Positions 1-9,815 of a DNA stretch of 64,000 nt are shown piece after piece. A model generated the notes under the pieces. That model saw only the letters and a program-made list of their open reading frames with translations. It had not been told where the DNA came from and did not search any database. A program made the position numbers and the translations under genes. The DNA is from Staphylococcus argensis (GTDB lineage Bacteria > Bacillota > Bacilli > Staphylococcales > Staphylococcaceae), in contig NZ_PPPX01000001.1 in NCBI RefSeq assembly GCF_002902305.1, positions 1,014,062 through 1,078,061 on the forward strand, in the 5' to 3' direction. How positions within the stretch are numbered: the first letter of the stretch is position 1; every line of letters starts with the position of its first letter.

Positions 1-319
1 TTTGATTTTCTTTTTGTAAGCGGCGTTTATAATTTTCAAATTCCGCGTACAATCTTAAATATTTGTCTTCGTTTTCTTTAACTTGTTCTTTTAATTGTTG
101 AATCTCTTCATCTTTAGGATCAACATTTTCTTCTTCATCAGCAGTTGATTCTTCATCTGATGTCGCTTGTGAAGATGATTCATTTTGAGCATCAGAATTA
201 ACATCAGTTTGATCAGCTGATGCTTGTTCTTCAGAAGTTTCTTGCTCTACATCTTGAGACTGAACTTCTTCTTCTTGAGCATCAGTTTGACTGTTGACTG
301 ATTCATTTTTTTCTGCCAT
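1..319 (-). CDS. grpE: GrpE, nucleotide exchange factor (3' part outside window)
   Basis: N-terminal 106 residues of GrpE, the ADP/ATP exchange factor that resets DnaK during protein folding. The start ATG is at 317-319 with a GGAGGG ribosome binding site just upstream. The first 60 or so residues are very acidic and rich in Gln and Ser, as in staphylococcal GrpE. After that comes the coiled-coil region with the family signature [14 protein letters not shown] near the window edge. It follows hrcA by 24 bases, so it belongs to the heat-shock operon hrcA-grpE-dnaK-dnaJ and should share CIRCE/HrcA control. The rest of the gene lies outside the window. Confidence 0.95.
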   Translation of the reverse strand, partial: MAEKNESVNSQTDAQEEEVQSQDVEQETSEEQASADQTDVNSDAQNESSSQATSDEESTADEEENVDPKDEEIQQLKEQVKENEDKYLRLYAEFENYKRRLQKENQ

Positions 320-343
320 TGTCTGCCCTCCAATTATCTCGTC

Positions 344-1324
344 TTACCAAATTGCATTAAGCAACTGGATGACGTTTTGATATCGCATTGCAATTGGTCC
401 GATAATTGCAATTTGTCCACGTAGATTATCATCGATATGATAATCACTCGTGATGATGGAAATGTCACTCAAATGATCGTCTATTTCATCGCCTATCTTT
501 ACGCTTATCGGCACATTAGACATTGAATCTAATAACTGTGTTATCTTATGTGATTCAATGTACTGTAGGATAGGTTGAATAGATGAGACATTTTGTTCAT
601 TTAATGCATCAATTAGTTTAACCTTTCCACCGGTGAAAATGCCATTACTTTGTTCATCAATATGCACTTCTAATGATGATACGAGATTTTTAATGAAATC
701 TCGCTCAGTCGGAGAATTAGTAAACATATTGATCTCACTGTCAAAACGAACATCTCGTTGATGTTTGAATTGCGCACTTACGAAATTTGCAATCTTAGTA
801 AGCTCTTCGTTGGTCAAAGGAGCTTGGGATGCGAGATGCAAATGTTCGACGTGACCTGAAGTGAAAACGACAATCATAATGACAAGAAACGCATTTGCTC
901 GAACCAAATGAATGTCATTGATTACATCTTGTTTATGATCTGGTCTCATTACCAACGTCGTGTATTGTGACGCTTTTGAAATCTCGTCCGCAAATTCACT
1001 CAATGCAGACGAAATATTGTAGTGATTGGAAGCCATTAGCGTCTTTAAACGTTGGGTCTTACTTTGTTGTTGATGAGATGCTTGATCCAATAGATAGTCC
1101 ACATGATATTTGAAACCTTGTACTGAAGGACTTCTGCCTGAAGACGTGTGTGTCTTCTCAATAAGGTCAAACTCTTCTAAAGCTTTCATTTCATTGCGAA
1201 TCGTTGCTGGACTCACATCGAGTTGATGTCGTTCAATCAACGTCTTTGATCCTAATGGATGTCCTAAATCAACATAATCTTCAACAATTGCATTAAGTAT
1301 GCTTAATTGTCTTTCAGTTATCAT
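344..1324 (-). CDS. hrcA: HrcA, heat-inducible transcription repressor
   Basis: A 326-residue repressor of class I heat-shock genes. The N-terminal winged helix (about residues 1-75) contains the typical segment [18 protein letters not shown], followed by the dimerisation and inserted domains. HrcA binds CIRCE operators and depends on GroEL for activity. A CIRCE element lies directly upstream of its own ribosome binding site, which indicates autoregulation. The start ATG has a GAGGTG ribosome binding site seven bases away. It is the first gene of the hrcA-grpE-dnaK-dnaJ operon. Length is normal for the family. Confidence 0.97.
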   Translation of the reverse strand: MITERQLSILNAIVEDYVDLGHPLGSKTLIERHQLDVSPATIRNEMKALEEFDLIEKTHTSSGRSPSVQGFKYHVDYLLDQASHQQQSKTQRLKTLMASNHYNISSALSEFADEISKASQYTTLVMRPDHKQDVINDIHLVRANAFLVIMIVVFTSGHVEHLHLASQAPLTNEELTKIANFVSAQFKHQRDVRFDSEINMFTNSPTERDFIKNLVSSLEVHIDEQSNGIFTGGKVKLIDALNEQNVSSIQPILQYIESHKITQLLDSMSNVPISVKIGDEIDDHLSDISIITSDYHIDDNLRGQIAIIGPIAMRYQNVIQLLNAIW

Positions 1325-1336
1325 GTTTTCACCTCA

Positions 1337-1363
1337 TTAGCACTCTTTTGTTTCAAGTGCTAA
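1337..1363 (-). promoter_or_regulatory. CIRCE operator for HrcA
   Basis: The inverted repeat TTAGCACTC, nine bases, AAGTGCTAA matches the CIRCE consensus (TTAGCACTC-N9-GAGTGCTAA) with one mismatch in the second arm. It ends against the hrcA ribosome binding site. HrcA is expected to bind here. Confidence 0.95.
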
Positions 1364-1367
1364 TTAT

Positions 1368-1396
1368 AATTTATCAAATTGGTCAAAGTAAGTCAA
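1368..1396 (-). promoter_or_regulatory. Probable SigA promoter of the hrcA operon
   Basis: On the minus strand TTGACT (1391-1396), 17 bases, TAAATT (1368-1373), directly upstream of CIRCE. A TATAAT also occurs at 1363-1368, so the exact -10 is uncertain. Confidence 0.5.
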
Positions 1397-1435
1397 TGTT
1401 AAAGCACGCTTTTTTGAAAAAATTTTTGAGAAAGT

Positions 1436-2560
1436 TTACACGCTAAGTAAAAATGCTTCAAACACCTCGTTACCAATCACTTTCCCTCTCTCAGTCAACG
1501 AGATATACACCCGATTTATTACAATAAGACCATCGGAAACGAGTTGATTTAATGTTTGACCATAGATTTGATCAATGGATTGGTCAAACTTTTCTTCAAA
1601 ACGTTTCATACTTACACCTCTGTTCATTCGTAAACCCAAGAACATCTCTTCTTCCATTTGCTCTTGGAGTGTAGGTCGAGTTGAATGAAGAACAGGTCGC
1701 TCTTTAGCTTGAATCTTTTTAATGTAATGATTGACGGGATTCACATTGGTATAACGCTCGCCATTAACGTAACCACTCGCTCCCGCACCGAAACCATAGT
1801 ATCCTTCGTTTCTCCAATATACTTTATTATGTTCAGATTCATGTCCCTTTTTAGCAAAGTTAGAAATCTCATATTGATGGAAATTGGTTTGATTAAGCCG
1901 TTCAATTAAGTATGTGTACATTTCTTCACCAACATCTTCTGAAGGGAGCTTGAGCTTACCTTTACGATACATATTATAGAATTGCGTTTGAGGTTCTAAT
2001 ATCAACCCATAACTGGAAATATGATCAATATTCAGTGAGAGTGCGATATCTAAACTTTCTTTGAAATCATCTAAACTTTGTTGTGGGAGATGATACATTA
2101 AGTCTAAACTTATCGAGTCGATGCCGACTTGGCGTGCGTTGTCTATAGCTTGATAGATATCGTCTGGAGAGTGTGTGCGACCAAGCAAATCAAGGAGTTG
2201 TGGATTGAAAGTTTGCACACCCATTGATAAGCGGTTCACGCCATATTTTTTAAGCAGACGAACTTTGTTCAGCGTTAGCTCGTCTGGATTGGCTTCGAAA
2301 CTAAATTCATCTTCAATGGTAAATAATGAAGTTATGGCTTGAAGGAGTCTTTCTAGCTGTGATTCAGATAAAGCTGTCGGTGTTCCCCCACCCACAAATA
2401 AAGTCTTCAAATGACGTACTTCGCTTGTCTTCATCTCCTTAACCAAACAGTTGAGATATTCATCCACGGGCTGATTCTGTATAAAATATTTATTGAAATC
2501 GCAATAAGTACAAATACGAACACAGAACGGAATATGAATATAGGCACTTTGAACTTTCAT
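1436..2560 (-). CDS. hemW: HemW-like radical SAM protein (heme chaperone)
   Basis: A radical SAM protein of the HemW family, 374 residues from the chosen start. The iron-sulfur motif is CVRICTYCDF (CxxxCxxC), followed by the glycine-rich GGGTPT SAM segment. HemW proteins were long annotated as oxygen-independent coproporphyrinogen oxidase; the current view is that they bind heme and insert it into membrane respiratory enzymes. I place the start at the ATG at 2558-2560 (MKVQSAYIHIPFC) because an AGTGAGGG ribosome binding site lies eight bases upstream. A longer reading would begin at a GTG that is part of that site. It lies between lepA and hrcA, as in Bacillus and Staphylococcus. Confidence 0.93.
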   Translation of the reverse strand: MKVQSAYIHIPFCVRICTYCDFNKYFIQNQPVDEYLNCLVKEMKTSEVRHLKTLFVGGGTPTALSESQLERLLQAITSLFTIEDEFSFEANPDELTLNKVRLLKKYGVNRLSMGVQTFNPQLLDLLGRTHSPDDIYQAIDNARQVGIDSISLDLMYHLPQQSLDDFKESLDIALSLNIDHISSYGLILEPQTQFYNMYRKGKLKLPSEDVGEEMYTYLIERLNQTNFHQYEISNFAKKGHESEHNKVYWRNEGYYGFGAGASGYVNGERYTNVNPVNHYIKKIQAKERPVLHSTRPTLQEQMEEEMFLGLRMNRGVSMKRFEEKFDQSIDQIYGQTLNQLVSDGLIVINRVYISLTERGKVIGNEVFEAFLLSV

Positions 2561-2591
2561 GCTAACCCTCACTTTTTCTTGAAATACGAAA

Positions 2592-2622
2592 GGTGAACTC
2601 CATGAAATGACTGGAATTCACC
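2592..2622 (-). terminator. Possible terminator between lepA and hemW
   Basis: An 11-base-pair stem (GGTGAATTCCA with TGGAGTTCACC, one G-U pair on the minus strand) with a nine-base loop follows lepA. Only a short broken T tract follows, so it may attenuate rather than fully stop transcription. Confidence 0.5.
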
Positions 2623-2640
2623 CTTGCGTTTACGAGTATA

Positions 2641-4464
2641 TTATTCGTCGTCCATCTTAAGGACTGCTAAGAATGCATCTTGTGGAATTTCTACGTTTCC
2701 TACTGCTTTCATTTTTGCTTTACCAGCTTTTTGTTTTTCTAACAGTTTACGTTTACGACTAATGTCCCCACCGTAACATTTAGATAAGACGTTTTTACCC
2801 ATTGATTTAATGTTGGTACGAGCGACGATTTTTTGTCCGATCGCTGCTTGTACTGGTACTTCGAATTGTTGGCGAGGAATTAGTGTTTTAAGCTTTTCTA
2901 CTAAAGCTTTACCTCTTTCGTAAGCAAAGTCGCGATGCACGATAAAGCTTAATGCATCAATTTTGTCGCCGTTGAGTAAAATGTCCATCTTAACGAGGTT
3001 GCTTTCCTTGTTATCGATAAATTCATAATCAAATGATGCATAGCCTTTCGTTTGAGACTTCAATTGATCAAAGAAGTCAAATACAACTTCAGCTAATGGA
3101 ATTTCATAGATGATGTTAACACGGATGTCATCTAAGTAATCCATATTAATAAACTGGCCACGTTTACGTTGGCATAGCTCCATAACAGGACCTACGTAAT
3201 CATTAGGAACCATCATAGTAGCTCTAACGAACGGCTCATAGACAGCTTCAATTTGATCACGTTCTGGCATTTGTGCAGGGTTGTCTACAGACACCTCTTC
3301 GCCCGTTTTTAAAATACATTGGTAGATAACTGATGGCGCTGTTGCAATCAATCCGATGCCGAACTCTCTCTCAATACGTTCTTGAATAATTTCCATGTGA
3401 AGCATTCCGAGGAAACCTGTACGATAACCAAAGCCTAATGCTTGGGATGACTCAGGCTCAAACTCAAGTGACGAGTCATTAAGTTGAAGTTTTTCTAATG
3501 CTTCACGTAAATCATTGTAATCTTTGTTGTCGATTGGGAATAAACCACAGAAGACCATAGGATTCATCTTTTTATAACCTTTTAATGGCTCTGGAGCCGG
3601 TTGGTTCACGTGAGTGATCGTATCACCTACACGTGAATCATCGACATTTTTAATATTTGCGATAATATAACCTACATCCCCAACAGTTAATTCTTCAACC
3701 GGTAAATCTTTAGGTGTATTAATTCCAACTTCAGTTACTTCAAATTCTTTGCCAGTAGCCATCATCTTAATACGGTCACCAGCTTTAACAACGCCTTCCA
3801 TCACACGGATAGCTGAAATTACACCGCGATATGAATCGTATTCAGAGTCGAAGATGAGCGCCTTAAGTGGTGCTTGAGGATCGCCTTCAGGTGGCGGTAC
3901 CATTTCGACAACTTGTTCCAATATTTCTTCGATGCCGATATTAGATTTAGCACTAGCAAGAACAACGTCATCTTGATCTAAACCTATAACGTCTTCTAGC
4001 TCTTGTTTCACTCGTTCAGGTTCAGCTGCTGGCAAGTCAATCTTATTAACAACAGGAAGTAGCTCCAAATCGTTATCTAATGCGAGGTAAACGTTGGCTA
4101 AAGTTTGTGCTTCAATACCTTGTGCAGCATCGACGACGAGAATCGCACCCTCACATGCTGCAAGTGAACGTGAGACTTCATAAGTGAAATCGACATGTCC
4201 CGGTGTGTCGATTAAGTGAAATGTGTATGTATTGCCATCTTTAGCATCATATTTTAACCGCACAGTATTTAATTTAATTGTGATACCACGTTCTCTTTCA
4301 AGATCCATTGAATCAAGTAATTGATCTTGCATTTCGCGTGATTCAACTGACTTAGTATTTTCTAATATACGGTCAGCTAAAGTAGATTTACCGTGGTCAA
4401 TATGTGCAATAATAGAAAAGTTTCGTATATATTTTCGACGATTTAATCTCTCTTGATTATCCAT
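2641..4464 (-). CDS. lepA: Elongation factor 4 (LepA)
   Basis: A 607-residue translational GTPase that acts on ribosomes and affects initiation and back-translocation. The G1 motif AHIDHGKST is at residues 20-28, G3 is DTPGH, and G4 is NKID near residue 136. Then come the EF-G-like domains and the LepA-specific C-terminal domain, ending in a basic region rich in Lys and Arg. The ribosome binding site GAAGGA precedes the ATG at a good distance. Length matches the family. It is followed by hemW in the same orientation. Confidence 0.97.
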   Translation of the reverse strand: MDNQERLNRRKYIRNFSIIAHIDHGKSTLADRILENTKSVESREMQDQLLDSMDLERERGITIKLNTVRLKYDAKDGNTYTFHLIDTPGHVDFTYEVSRSLAACEGAILVVDAAQGIEAQTLANVYLALDNDLELLPVVNKIDLPAAEPERVKQELEDVIGLDQDDVVLASAKSNIGIEEILEQVVEMVPPPEGDPQAPLKALIFDSEYDSYRGVISAIRVMEGVVKAGDRIKMMATGKEFEVTEVGINTPKDLPVEELTVGDVGYIIANIKNVDDSRVGDTITHVNQPAPEPLKGYKKMNPMVFCGLFPIDNKDYNDLREALEKLQLNDSSLEFEPESSQALGFGYRTGFLGMLHMEIIQERIEREFGIGLIATAPSVIYQCILKTGEEVSVDNPAQMPERDQIEAVYEPFVRATMMVPNDYVGPVMELCQRKRGQFINMDYLDDIRVNIIYEIPLAEVVFDFFDQLKSQTKGYASFDYEFIDNKESNLVKMDILLNGDKIDALSFIVHRDFAYERGKALVEKLKTLIPRQQFEVPVQAAIGQKIVARTNIKSMGKNVLSKCYGGDISRKRKLLEKQKAGKAKMKAVGNVEIPQDAFLAVLKMDDE

Positions 4465-4902
4465 GTCATATCCTTCTCGCTTTCATATTACCCTGATTAT
4501 TAAACATCTTTGTCATAGTAACGTTTTTAACCTTTAATTGCAAGAGTTCTAAGCCGATAGCGTTAAGTTATAGAACGTTCCATTCTCTCAATTGATTAGA
4601 GTTGAGGTTAGTTCAAGTGGTAAGTACTTTCCTTTGCCTTAAACCATGGGGTTCGCTAACAATGGGTAGCATGAGCTAATATTTGTTCTAGTTGTGACTC
4701 TAATGCTATTTCATAGTTCTTCCTCTTTACGTTACCATGCTACATCTATTATTATATAAATTATGCAGAGACTTTCCAATCACTTATGATACAGTTATAA
4801 TGTTAAGTATCTGTATTAAATAAATGATTGCAGAATGAGAACTGTTTTGATAAAATATTTCTTGTTGTAATCAAAAATTATTTTGATATGGTAGCCTAAT
4901 CT
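4465..4902. other. Non-coding gap between lepA and rpsT
   Basis: About 440 bases with no convincing gene on either strand. It must hold the diverging promoters of lepA and rpsT. The only clear structure is a perfect eight-base inverted repeat, GTAGCATG (4666-4673) and CATGCTAC (4736-4743), about 60 bases apart, which could base-pair in an untranslated leader or small RNA. The minus strand also has a short open stretch without a start codon. Function unknown. Confidence 0.5.
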
Positions 4903-4916
4903 AGGAGGTGACAGAT

Positions 4917-5168
4917 ATGCCAAATATTAAATCTGCAGTTAAACGTGTGAGAAAAACTGAAGAAGTTGAACACCGTAACATTTCACAGAAAAACGCTATG
5001 CGTACAGCTGTGAAACGTGCTAAAACAGCTATCGAAACAAATGCTAGTGAGAAAGATGAATTAGTGAGCTTCGCACTTAAAAAAGTCGACAAAGCAGCTC
5101 AACGTAATTTAATTCACTCAAATAAAGCGGACAGAATTAAATCTAAATTAATGTCTGCTAGCAAATAA
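4917..5168 (+). CDS. rpsT: 30S ribosomal protein S20
   Basis: An 83-residue, very basic primary binder of 16S rRNA. The sequence begins MPNIKSAVKRVRKTEE and carries the S20 features RNISQKNAMRTAVKRAK and HSNKADRIKSKL. I chose the ATG at 4917 because the perfect ribosome binding site AGGAGGTGA lies at 4903-4911; an in-frame GTG at 4908 is inside that site. It is a lone plus-strand gene between two minus-strand operons, with its own terminator. Confidence 0.97.
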   Translation: MPNIKSAVKRVRKTEEVEHRNISQKNAMRTAVKRAKTAIETNASEKDELVSFALKKVDKAAQRNLIHSNKADRIKSKLMSASK

Positions 5169-5184
5169 TTATTACTAAATTAGA

Positions 5185-5217
5185 GGCTAAGGCTTAATAG
5201 GTCTTAGCCCCTTTTTT
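5185..5217 (+). terminator. rpsT terminator
   Basis: The stem GGCTAAG/CTTAGCC (5185-5191 and 5203-5209), followed by CC and a run of six T, is a standard intrinsic terminator just after the rpsT stop codon. Confidence 0.9.
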
Positions 5218-5237
5218 ATGTGTAATTCGAAAGATTA

Positions 5238-6212
5238 TTACAGAGAAAGAATGAATAATTCTAAAATAAGCTGTTTATCCATGTACGAAGATTTAAGTTT
5301 ATAATCCGTCTCAGCACAGTTATTAATAATATTTAACAGTTGGTGTAACTGATAGTAACGCGCTTGTTGTAATGCGAGCTTCACTCTATATGGATGCACG
5401 TTAACTGTCTTCGCGATTTGCTGACCGCTATACCCTTTCTCGTTGAGTATCTTACTTTGGTAGAACAATCGATAATTACTCGTTATAAGAGCGAGTAATT
5501 TAATAGGCTCCTCTTTCATAGCTATCAAATCTCTAACTAGATGAATGGCTTTGTCTTTATTTCCTTTCTGTATGTAATCAGTAAGTAAAAAGACATTTTG
5601 TTCCAAACTACGATTCACGATATCATGTACATCTTGACGATTAATCGTTGGGCGATCACCTAAGAAGAGCTGTAATTTTTCGAGTTCTTGTTTAATAATA
5701 TTGTAATTAATACCAGTCAATTCAATAAATAAGTTTAACGCATCTTCTTTAATATCTTTGTAGTTTTCATGCAAATAACTTTTAATCCAGTTTTTCATTT
5801 CTTTCTCTGACATCTGCTCTATTTTAATCAAATTAGCTTGTTTCTTGAGTGTCTTTACTAACTTCTTTCGCTCGTCTAATTTATTATGATTCACTTCAAA
5901 TATGAGTAACGTAGAACCATCATATTTAGTTAAGAACTCAATGAGTTCATCGATATTTGGATTGATGTCTTTCGGTGCTTTCTCCCCTGTAAAGACGAAT
6001 GCATTTTGTACTATCACGACTTTTTTATCTGAGAAGAAAGGCATGGTCAATGTTTCTTCAATAATTTGATTCAGTGAGTCTTCGTACATATTGTATCTGA
6101 TAAAGTTAAAGTCATCCTTAGGCTCATCTAAATATTCCTCAACCAGCTCGTTCGCTTTCTTCTCAATGAGTTCAGGAACTTCACCATAAATTGTATATAT
6201 CATGTCACTCAT
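5238..6212 (-). CDS. holA: DNA polymerase III delta subunit
   Basis: A 324-residue clamp-loader delta subunit that opens the beta sliding clamp for loading on DNA. It has the Gram-positive HolA architecture: an N-terminal Rossmann-like region (MIYTIYGEVPELIEKKANEL), a middle AAA+-like lid and a helical C-terminal collar. It follows comEC as in Bacillus and Staphylococcus, before the divergent rpsT. An AAGGAAG ribosome binding site lies about ten bases before the ATG. An extended -10 promoter sits in the short gap upstream. Confidence 0.93.
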   Translation of the reverse strand: MSDMIYTIYGEVPELIEKKANELVEEYLDEPKDDFNFIRYNMYEDSLNQIIEETLTMPFFSDKKVVIVQNAFVFTGEKAPKDINPNIDELIEFLTKYDGSTLLIFEVNHNKLDERKKLVKTLKKQANLIKIEQMSEKEMKNWIKSYLHENYKDIKEDALNLFIELTGINYNIIKQELEKLQLFLGDRPTINRQDVHDIVNRSLEQNVFLLTDYIQKGNKDKAIHLVRDLIAMKEEPIKLLALITSNYRLFYQSKILNEKGYSGQQIAKTVNVHPYRVKLALQQARYYQLHQLLNIINNCAETDYKLKSSYMDKQLILELFILSL

Positions 6213-6251
6213 AGTGTATTAGCTTCCTTTCTACATCAACATCGCTCATTC

Positions 6252-6260
6252 ATTATAGCA
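6252..6260 (-). promoter_or_regulatory. Extended -10 promoter of holA
   Basis: TGCTATAAT on the minus strand in the 60-base gap between comEC and holA. The -35 is poor, which fits an extended -10 promoter. A TAGCAT/ATGCTA inverted repeat overlaps it. Confidence 0.5.
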
Positions 6261-6272
6261 TGTTTGATGATG

Positions 6273-8507
6273 CTATTCCGACGATTTTAAAGGCTCGTAT
6301 ATTTTCCACGGTTTGAGCATGGTTTCGATAGAGGCTTCTAAATCTAAGGTGATTTCACCATTCTCGACTGTGGTTAGTATTGCGGATTGGTTGTCATTCA
6401 GTCGATCTTCCACCTCTTTATTTGGTAAATGATAGCGATTATTTTTACCGGCTGAAATGAGACTCACACGGGGATGGATCGCATCGATAAAAGCTTGACT
6501 AGAACTCGTCTTAATACCGTGATGTCCTACTTTCAAAATATCAATTGGAGGCAATTGATATTGTTGAAGTAATGTCTCTTCATTCTTTACAGTGGCATCG
6601 CCCATAAAGAGTAACTGTTTATTGCGAAATTGCATTAAAGTGATAATACAGTGTTCATTTAAATCTTCACTCGTGTCATGAGTCGCATCTAGTAACCGGA
6701 GTTGATATTCATCAAAATTGAGTTGGGGTATTTGACGAAAATCTATGACGTTTCCTTTCCAATGACTCAAACGTTGAGTGAGATGCTTGAGTTGTTGTGG
6801 TGTATAACTATGCGGATTAAGAATAAGGTGCTTCACCTTAATTTGAGTGAGCAAATAGTCCAATTCTCCCATATGATCTGCATGTGGATGAGTAATGATT
6901 AAATAATCTAAGCTCGTAATATTTCTTTTTTTAAAAGTGGGAAGAATATGATACTTACTAATTTGATGTTTATCGACTTCTCCTGGACGAAGATGTTTAC
7001 CTCCTGTATCAATCATCAAAGTCTGCCCTTTTATACTTTCTACTAAAAACGCATCGCCTTGACCTACATTAAGCATGGTGAGACGGTTCGCATGATGAGC
7101 CGGGAAAAATTGAAGAATTAAAAATAAGCCTATACTAATTACAAAAGTAGTTATAAATCGCTGAGCCACAAAGAAGTACAATATACTGAATAAAACAATC
7201 AACAATAATGTAAGCAATATTTCATTTAACTGTGGAATAAACCATTTAAAATGACTAAATTGCAAAATCCAACGAACGATATAATCATGAACATGAAACA
7301 TCATATTAATGAAATGATCGAGTAGATTCAACGGTATCTTTAAATGTAACCAAGCAAAGTAGAAAATTGCTAAAGGAAATAAAATAATTGAATAAAATGG
7401 TACAAAAATGAGATTAGCGAATAGCCCTATCCATTGTACTTCGTTAAAATGAATGGCACTAATGAGAAAGGAACCAATTTGAGCTATAAAAGTCATATAC
7501 AATAGACTTTTAATAATTGGAGTTTGATCTAATAACGGTTGTGACAACAAGATAAAAAGTGTGATTAAATATGAAAACTGAAAGCCAATGTCGAATAAAA
7601 AGTGTGGAAAAATAAGGGTTAATAAAATAAATGAAGCGCCTACAATATCTAAAGCATGATGGTAAAAGCGCGATGGTATCAGAATGACTAACATCACGGT
7701 GAAAATAGATCTAAGTGCGCTAGGAGCTAAATCAGTATAAAGACCATAAATAGGTAACAAAAATAATAATGAGAGTTTAATATAGAACAAAGGCACGTTC
7801 AGTCTTAGAAGTAGTGCATAAGTAATCGAACATATAATGGCAATATGAGAACCACTTACTGCAATGAGATGATAGATACCTAAATTCTTCACTTCTAAGA
7901 CTTCTTGTTCGCTTAAATAACTCGTATCCCCGGAAACGAGAGCGATAATACGACCAGGATGTTCTAAATGAGTGTGAGATATTTGTTGATAGATGAAATT
8001 TTTATGTCGTTCAATCAAACTTAAGGAAGCTTTTATATTCACATCACAACTGTTTAAATTAATATCTTTGATAAAGAAATACTGTGGGCTATATGGAGAA
8101 TCACTTAAATACTTTAGTTCCCCTTTGACCTCGCATTGAGTTCCCGGAGTTAAGGGAGGTATCTTGTTAGGTTGTTTTAAGAAATAATGATAAGAATATG
8201 AATTATCATTTATGGAGACGTGGCCACGAAGTGCCGTTCCATTATGCATTGCTTGATCGGTAAAAGTCGCTCGTCCTTGAAGTTCAGGATGTAGCAACTG
8301 TGAACTGTATGCTTGTTGGTAACGTTTATCTTGATAATGAAAATAACTTCCACTAATCAACGGTAATATGAGACAACCCACTATTATTAAACTACGCACT
8401 TGCTTGCGATATAATATGAAGATTAATAATAGCAACAAACATACAGCCATGTAGCGGTGGTAAAGAAAGAGAATACCTATGAGGTACGCAAGTGTTAAAT
8501 AAAACAT
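6273..8507 (-). CDS. comEC: ComEC, DNA uptake channel with nuclease-like domain
   Basis: A 744-residue polytopic membrane protein that forms the channel for single-stranded DNA entry in transformation. Many hydrophobic segments occupy the N-terminal two thirds, including the Competence domain around GIYHLIAVSGSHIAII. The C-terminal third is a metallo-beta-lactamase-like domain with LNVGQGDAFLVES, the metal motif THPHADH, FMGDAT and KVGHHGIKTSSS. All expected metal ligands are visible, so nuclease activity is plausible. The ATG follows the comEB stop by one base and has no clear ribosome binding site, which suggests coupling to comEB translation. The gene appears intact. Confidence 0.95.
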   Translation of the reverse strand: MFYLTLAYLIGILFLYHRYMAVCLLLLLIFILYRKQVRSLIIVGCLILPLISGSYFHYQDKRYQQAYSSQLLHPELQGRATFTDQAMHNGTALRGHVSINDNSYSYHYFLKQPNKIPPLTPGTQCEVKGELKYLSDSPYSPQYFFIKDINLNSCDVNIKASLSLIERHKNFIYQQISHTHLEHPGRIIALVSGDTSYLSEQEVLEVKNLGIYHLIAVSGSHIAIICSITYALLLRLNVPLFYIKLSLLFLLPIYGLYTDLAPSALRSIFTVMLVILIPSRFYHHALDIVGASFILLTLIFPHFLFDIGFQFSYLITLFILLSQPLLDQTPIIKSLLYMTFIAQIGSFLISAIHFNEVQWIGLFANLIFVPFYSIILFPLAIFYFAWLHLKIPLNLLDHFINMMFHVHDYIVRWILQFSHFKWFIPQLNEILLTLLLIVLFSILYFFVAQRFITTFVISIGLFLILQFFPAHHANRLTMLNVGQGDAFLVESIKGQTLMIDTGGKHLRPGEVDKHQISKYHILPTFKKRNITSLDYLIITHPHADHMGELDYLLTQIKVKHLILNPHSYTPQQLKHLTQRLSHWKGNVIDFRQIPQLNFDEYQLRLLDATHDTSEDLNEHCIITLMQFRNKQLLFMGDATVKNEETLLQQYQLPPIDILKVGHHGIKTSSSQAFIDAIHPRVSLISAGKNNRYHLPNKEVEDRLNDNQSAILTTVENGEITLDLEASIETMLKPWKIYEPLKSSE

Positions 8508-8508
8508 C

Positions 8509-8967
8509 TTAGTCCATTAAATACTGCGCGACATTCTCTTTATCGAAAGGGATCTTCTTATATTCGATATTAGATTGATTGAGCAGTTTCAGAGCGTAGT
8601 CATGATTATGATAATCTTCTGCGTAATAAATCTTCTTAATTCCTGCTTGAATAATTGACTTTGTGCAATTTAGACAAGGAAAGTGAGTGACATAAATCGT
8701 CGCACCTTCTGTTGAGACACCTTGTTTCGCACATTGTAATAAAGCGTTCATCTCAGCGTGAATCGTGCGAATACAATGACCGTCTTCTATAAGACAGCCT
8801 TCATCGATACAGTGTACTTCACCAGCAACTGAGCCATTATATCCTCCAGCTATAATACGGTTATCTTTCACTATCGTTGCGCCTACTGAGAGACGTGTAC
8901 AAGTCGAGCGTAAAGCAAGTAGATGGCTCTGTGCCATAAAGTATTCTTCCCATTGTAATCGTTTCAT
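8509..8967 (-). CDS. comEB: ComEB, dCMP deaminase-like protein
   Basis: A 152-residue member of the cytidine/deoxycytidylate deaminase fold. The zinc motifs are present: HAEMNALLQ (HAE) and PCLNCTKSI (PCxxC). In the competence operon it lies between comEA and comEC. It is generally thought to be a dCMP deaminase that is not needed for transformation itself. The ribosome binding site GGAGGATCGAAG precedes the ATG. Length is normal. Confidence 0.93.
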   Translation of the reverse strand: MKRLQWEEYFMAQSHLLALRSTCTRLSVGATIVKDNRIIAGGYNGSVAGEVHCIDEGCLIEDGHCIRTIHAEMNALLQCAKQGVSTEGATIYVTHFPCLNCTKSIIQAGIKKIYYAEDYHNHDYALKLLNQSNIEYKKIPFDKENVAQYLMD

Positions 8968-9041
8968 CTTCGATCCTCCGTGTTCTATTCTTGGTTTAAT
9001 AATTCTAGGTTAAGTCTTACAGCGTTAGAATGCAATAAATT

Positions 9042-9767
9042 TTAAACTGTGAGAAAGTCCTTTAATTTATCAAAGGTCTTCTCGCCGATACCATTCACTT
9101 CCTTGATCTTCTCCACAGAATCAAAGGCACCGTTATTGTCTCTGTATTCAATGATCGATTTCGCTTTAGATGGTCCTATCCCAGGTATCGACTGCAAATC
9201 ACTTTCTGTGGCTGTATTAATATTGACTTGTTTCTCCACAGATGAATTGCTGCTCGCCGAACCTGTAGGCGCACTTGAAGAAGCAGTTGCTCCTTGTGTC
9301 GCGCCCCCGTTATTACCACCGGTTGCTTGCTCTCCTTTCTTTGGAATGACGATGAGCTTTTGATCAGTGAGTCTTTCAGCTAAGTTAATTTGAGTTAAAT
9401 CGGCTTGAGAGGTAGGTTGCGCTTTATCTAATAGCTGCTTGAGTCGATCTGTAGACATCATACGATATATATTAGGATGCTTTACTGCGCCTTTAATATC
9501 AACATAAATTTCCTCAACCTTAGTGTTAGATCCGTTGGTAGCAGTAGAACTTGAAGTACCGCTTGTTCCTCCGTTATTTTTTCCTTGAGTATCTACCGTT
9601 TTAAAAGCTTGTTCTTGTAATGTTGCATCTTCAGCTTTCATATCATTACTTTGACCCATATGAGACATAAAGTAAAAAGCGAGCGCGCATAAAGCGACAC
9701 ATGAAATAATCACATAAATCTTATATTTCATCACTAGTGCTTTAAGATGAGTTAAATCCCAAGACAT
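9042..9767 (-). CDS. comEA: ComEA, membrane-anchored DNA receptor
   Basis: A 241-residue receptor for extracellular double-stranded DNA in transformation. There is one transmembrane anchor near residues 15-35, a Ser/Gly/Asn-rich linker, a SLBB-like segment (EIYVDIKGAVKHPNIYRM), a second Gly/Ser/Ala-rich linker, and two C-terminal helix-hairpin-helix units (VNINTATESDLQSIPGIG, then IKEVNGIGEKTFDKL) that bind DNA. It is the first gene of comEA-comEB-comEC. Its ribosome binding site GGAGTG is part of a hairpin described separately, so translation may be restrained. Confidence 0.95.
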   Translation of the reverse strand: MSWDLTHLKALVMKYKIYVIISCVALCALAFYFMSHMGQSNDMKAEDATLQEQAFKTVDTQGKNNGGTSGTSSSTATNGSNTKVEEIYVDIKGAVKHPNIYRMMSTDRLKQLLDKAQPTSQADLTQINLAERLTDQKLIVIPKKGEQATGGNNGGATQGATASSSAPTGSASSNSSVEKQVNINTATESDLQSIPGIGPSKAKSIIEYRDNNGAFDSVEKIKEVNGIGEKTFDKLKDFLTV

Positions 9768-9812
9768 AAAAAATCACTCCTTTACTATATACACGTAGTT
9801 CGGAGTGATTTT
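9768..9812 (-). terminator. Terminator-like hairpin that contains the comEA ribosome binding site
   Basis: On the minus strand the arm AAAATCACTCC pairs with GGAGTGATTTT, with an inner ACTA/TAGT pair and a following T run. It has the shape of an intrinsic terminator for the upstream yqeM operon. The downstream arm is also the ribosome binding site of comEA and abuts its ATG. Confidence 0.7.
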
Positions 9813-9815
9813 ACT

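Noticed and set aside
4600-4680. tRNA-like stretch with GGTTCG before rpsT
   Set aside because: No cloverleaf could be drawn: no acceptor stem or anticodon arm around the GGTTCG.
9049-9363. 104-codon frame opposite comEA
   Set aside because: Mirror of the repetitive linkers and HhH part of comEA.
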